Of a DNA stretch of 9,227 bases, positions 7,688 to 9,227 are shown in pieces (position 1 is the first letter of the stretch; the number at the start of each line of letters is the position of its first letter). The DNA comes from JBDGRJ01 sp042218065. GTDB lineage: Bacteria; Patescibacteriota; Patescibacteriia; Magasanikbacterales; UBA922. The stretch lies in contig JBDGRL010000070.1 in assembly GCA_042218065.1 (NCBI GenBank), positions 1-9,227 on the forward strand, in the 5' to 3' direction. The notes beneath the pieces were generated by a model. It was not told where the DNA came from and made no database searches. It saw only the letters and a program-made list of their open reading frames with translations. The translations under genes and the position numbers were made by a program.

Positions 7688-7834
7688 CTTTAAACTGGTA
7701 GCTTGAAAGGTGCGGGGGAGTGTCTTCCATCCTAATTTCACACCGATTTTCACTCCTAGATCATTTCCCATGTATCCTTCCAAATTGCACTCCTCACTCC
7801 CCCGACGCCAACCTTTCAGATTATCAGGCTTAAG
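7688..7834. other. Unrecognised structured element with long closing helix and GGA-rich loop
   Basis: The core is TGAAAGGT (7704-7711) paired with ACCTTTCA (7811-7818), then CGGGGGAGTG (7713-7722) paired with CACTCCCCCG (7795-7804): 18 bp interrupted by an asymmetric internal loop. Further pairing outside is possible: CTGGTA (7695-7700) with TATCAG (7822-7827), and CTT (7688-7690) with AAG (7832-7834). The 72-nt loop reads on the minus strand as purine-rich with seven GGA triplets and no strong internal structure. It fills the gap between the rpsA stop codon and the rpoB promoter. I do not recognise it as SRP RNA, 6S RNA, tmRNA, RNase P RNA or a known ribosomal-protein leader. It may be the rpsA 3' UTR, a separate small RNA on either strand, or a small palindromic repeat. 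The strand is undecided: one outer pair is a G-U wobble only in plus-strand RNA, yet rpsA transcription runs along the minus strand. Confidence 0.6.
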
Positions 7835-9097
7835 TTATTCTTCTTCTTGCTCATCAGACTCTTCTTTTGATTCTTCTTTATCATCCTCCTTTTTACTATC
7901 TTCCTTTTTCTTCTCTGAACTATCTTCATCATCTTTTCCGTCCTCATCTTTTTCATCATCATTTTCTTCACTTTCTTCATCGCTTTCTTCTTTTGAGTCT
8001 TCCTCGTCTTCACTTAATTCTACTCCGCTCCTTTTCAGGCCAAGCCGATGTTCTTCCGGCTCTATATTTAAAATCTCAAAATCATAAGTTTCACCTACAT
8101 CATACTCACGCTTCATAGCTTTTACGCTAAGAGAGTCTTCAGATAACTTAGAGATGTGAGCAAGACCGTGTATTTCATTATCCAACTTAACCATCAAGCC
8201 AAAGGGTTCAATTTTATGTACCTCGCCAGTTACTTCTTGACCTTCTTGATATCTTTCTGTCACATTCTCCCAAGGGTCTTCTCGGAGCTGTTTCATAGAT
8301 AGGTAAATCTTCGAATCCTCTATCTCGATTATCTTTGCCTCTACTTGGTCTCCTACATTTAATACATCTCTTGGGTGGTCGATTCTCTTCCAAACGATCT
8401 CAGAAATGTGGACCAACCCTTCTAACCCTTCTCCAAATTTTACGAATGCTCCAAAAGAAGTAAGTGCACTAACCTCTCCTTCCACTGTATCACCTACTTC
8501 ATAGGACTCAAGAACAGCTTTTTGTTCGTCTTCCCATACTGCTTTCTCTGATACAATCAGTTTTTCCTCCTCCTCATCTACATCTATAACTTTTATTTCA
8601 AGAGTCTCTCCGATAAACTCCTTAAGCTTTTCTAAGATTCTTTTCTTATTACCACCAGGAACTCGAGGATAATGTTCTGGAGCAAGCTGTGATACAGGTA
8701 AAAATCCTGCCAAGGCACCTACTTTCATCATTAAACCACCCTTATTTGCATTCATAACCTTGGATTCTACGGTAAGACCTTCTTCTTCTAGTTTTCTAGC
8801 TCTGTCCCAAACTCGATCTTGCCCTGCTTCTCGGAAGGATAACTCCATTTCTCCTTCCTCATTTTCCTGTTCAATAACTACAGCCTCTACTGTATCACCT
8901 ACATCTACATCTCCATATTCACGAGACTCTCTAAATAAATGAGGACCGCGGACTACCCCGGTCATGACACCATTTATATCTACACGTACTGAGTTGTGAT
9001 CTACTGAAATTACCTCACCAGTTACTCTATCACCTGGTTTAGGAATGGCGGCAAAATATTCGTCTAAAAGTTCTTCAAATTTTTGATCTGAAGCCAT
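7835..9097 (-). CDS. rpsA: Ribosomal protein S1 (four S1 domains, acidic tail)
   Basis: S1 binds single-stranded A/U-rich mRNA and docks it on the 30S subunit. The 420 residues contain four S1-type OB folds: about 21-89, 106-185, 200-272 and 285-355. Domain 3 is the most canonical (GDTVEGEVSALTSFGAFVKF, then GLVHISE), and domain 4 repeats the pattern (GQEVTGEVHKIEPFGLMVKL, then GLAHIS). Domains 1 and 2 are more divergent, as is usual for the ribosome-anchoring half. E. coli S1 has six domains (557 residues); four-domain forms are usual in Gram-positive bacteria and Patescibacteria. Residues 361-420 are low complexity: 37 of 60 are Asp/Glu, with 10 Lys and 9 Ser, and are probably disordered. 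The start is the ATG at 9097, without a Shine-Dalgarno sequence, 80 nt after a predicted transcription start; the stop is TAA. A related S1-repeat RNA-binding protein is the main alternative. Confidence 0.93.
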   Translation of the reverse strand: MASDQKFEELLDEYFAAIPKPGDRVTGEVISVDHNSVRVDINGVMTGVVRGPHLFRESREYGDVDVGDTVEAVVIEQENEEGEMELSFREAGQDRVWDRARKLEEEGLTVESKVMNANKGGLMMKVGALAGFLPVSQLAPEHYPRVPGGNKKRILEKLKEFIGETLEIKVIDVDEEEEKLIVSEKAVWEDEQKAVLESYEVGDTVEGEVSALTSFGAFVKFGEGLEGLVHISEIVWKRIDHPRDVLNVGDQVEAKIIEIEDSKIYLSMKQLREDPWENVTERYQEGQEVTGEVHKIEPFGLMVKLDNEIHGLAHISKLSEDSLSVKAMKREYDVGETYDFEILNIEPEEHRLGLKRSGVELSEDEEDSKEESDEESEENDDEKDEDGKDDEDSSEKKKEDSKKEDDKEESKEESDEQEEE

Positions 9098-9112
9098 GTT
9101 ACAATTAAGTTA

Positions 9113-9174
9113 ACCCGATTTAGGGTCTCCCGTGCCAGGAGTATGAATAAAATGCACTTAGAAAATATTTTATT
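9113..9174 (-). promoter_or_regulatory. Structured rpsA leader with three successive hairpins
   Basis: In transcription order the leader folds as AAUAAAAU/AUUUUAUU (9167-9174 with 9146-9153, 13-nt loop), CUCC/GGAG (9138-9141 with 9127-9130, 7-nt loop) and ACCC/GGGU (9123-9126 with 9113-9116, 6-nt loop). The last two are back to back. The 15 bases between the third hairpin and the ATG are A/U-rich. In E. coli the rpsA initiation region likewise has three hairpins and lacks a proper Shine-Dalgarno sequence, and S1 represses it. Similar autoregulation here is inference; the hairpins are individually modest. Confidence 0.5.
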
Positions 9175-9185
9175 AAGCTTGAAGA

Positions 9186-9214
9186 ATTGTAACAAAGTTA
9201 GAACTTAAATGCAA
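9186..9214 (-). promoter_or_regulatory. Sigma-70 type promoter for rpsA
   Basis: On the minus strand TTGCAT (9209-9214, four of six matching consensus) is followed by a 17-bp spacer and TACAAT (9186-9191, five of six). Transcription would start near 9179, giving a leader of about 80 nt. It is the only convincing promoter pair in the 130 bases upstream of rpsA. The remaining bases to the window end (9215-9227) show nothing else. Confidence 0.7.
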
Positions 9215-9227
9215 GTAATCGAAGTAG

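Noticed and set aside
7701..7722. Plus-strand promoter for a small RNA reading into the structured element, for example TGATATGGT at 7606-7614 as an extended -10.
   Set aside because: No matching -35 box at the right spacing and no terminator at the far side of the element.
7676..7771. Small minus-strand reading frame of 31 codons (ATG at 7771, TGA at 7678-7676) in the rpsA-rpoB spacer, containing GVKIGVKLGWK; it is in the rpsA frame, and the 52 codons after the rpsA stop are open, so read-through could extend S1.
   Set aside because: No start signal, runs over the helix arm and the rpoB -35 box, and 52 open codons by chance are not rare. The base-paired arms explain the sequence constraint better than coding. 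UAA is also the least leaky stop.
7704..7818. Structured spacer element as 6S RNA, SRP RNA or a MITE.
   Set aside because: No SRP apical GGAA motif of the type AGGTCCGGAAGGA, no clear 6S-like central bubble with its own promoter, and no flanking target-site duplication is visible. Left as unassigned.
7816..8013. Minus-strand 65-codon frame rich in Lys and Met overlapping the rpsA tail.
   Set aside because: It is the shifted frame of GAA/GAT/AAA repeats in the rpsA tail and has no independent start signal.
7710..8118. Two overlapping plus-strand reading frames (125 and 83 codons) opposite the rpsA end.
   Set aside because: Both are Ser/Phe or Leu/His low-complexity shadows of the acidic S1 tail read on the other strand, without initiation signals.
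138..9097. Recoded stop codon (UGA as glycine, as in some Patescibacteria).
   Set aside because: All three genes end at UAA, are full length, and need no in-frame UGA read-through.

Overview
The window is AT-rich core housekeeping DNA. It holds three full-length protein genes, all on the minus strand, which read in transcription order rpsA (ribosomal protein S1), rpoB (RNA polymerase beta) and rpoC (RNA polymerase beta'). One tRNA-Gly(GCC) gene on the plus strand converges on the end of rpoC. There is no sign of mobile elements, CRISPR arrays, phage or defence genes, or cargo of recent transfer.

Organism: the RpoB and RpoC sequences look most like Candidate Phyla Radiation / Patescibacteria (Parcubacteria-like) polymerases. 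The pointers, from memory of the families, are the RpoC segment around YFASFIITDVD followed by a long charged coiled coil, the bridge-helix motif ARGSW, the RpoB N-terminal SYSWFLKEGIQQLFDEVSPIEDF-type region, the compact subunit lengths (1132 and 1304 residues), and an S1 with only four S1 domains. All three proteins are rich in Glu/Asp, with acidic C-terminal tails on S1 and RpoB, which could suggest a saline habitat. That last point is inference.

Layout: tRNA-Gly (3-75), then a strong hairpin that can terminate transcription from both sides (84-112), then rpoC (138-4052), a 33-bp almost pure A/T gap, rpoB (4086-7484), a 350-bp non-coding region, rpsA (7835-9097), and the rpsA leader and promoter (9098-9214).

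The most interesting DNA is non-coding. The 350-bp rpsA-rpoB spacer carries a near-consensus promoter for rpoBC (TTGACA-17-TAAAAT) with a GC-rich discriminator and a 7-bp dyad over its core elements. Downstream of it is a leader of about 160 nt that ends in a terminator-like hairpin just before the rpoB start; this hairpin is fully paired only in the rpoB-sense RNA, so it is a candidate attenuator. Between the rpsA stop and that promoter is an unrecognised structured element whose long helix closes a 72-nt GGA-rich loop. The rpsA leader folds into three successive hairpins.

None of the three genes has a Shine-Dalgarno sequence. Each start is preceded by A/U-rich sequence, which fits initiation that relies on S1 or on unstructured leaders.

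Together the genes supply the catalytic core of RNA polymerase and the ribosomal protein that captures mRNA on the 30S subunit. No intrinsic terminator is evident after rpsA, so rpsA read-through may feed rpoBC in addition to its own promoter. I see no clearly new multi-gene system here; the findings are regulatory and structural details.
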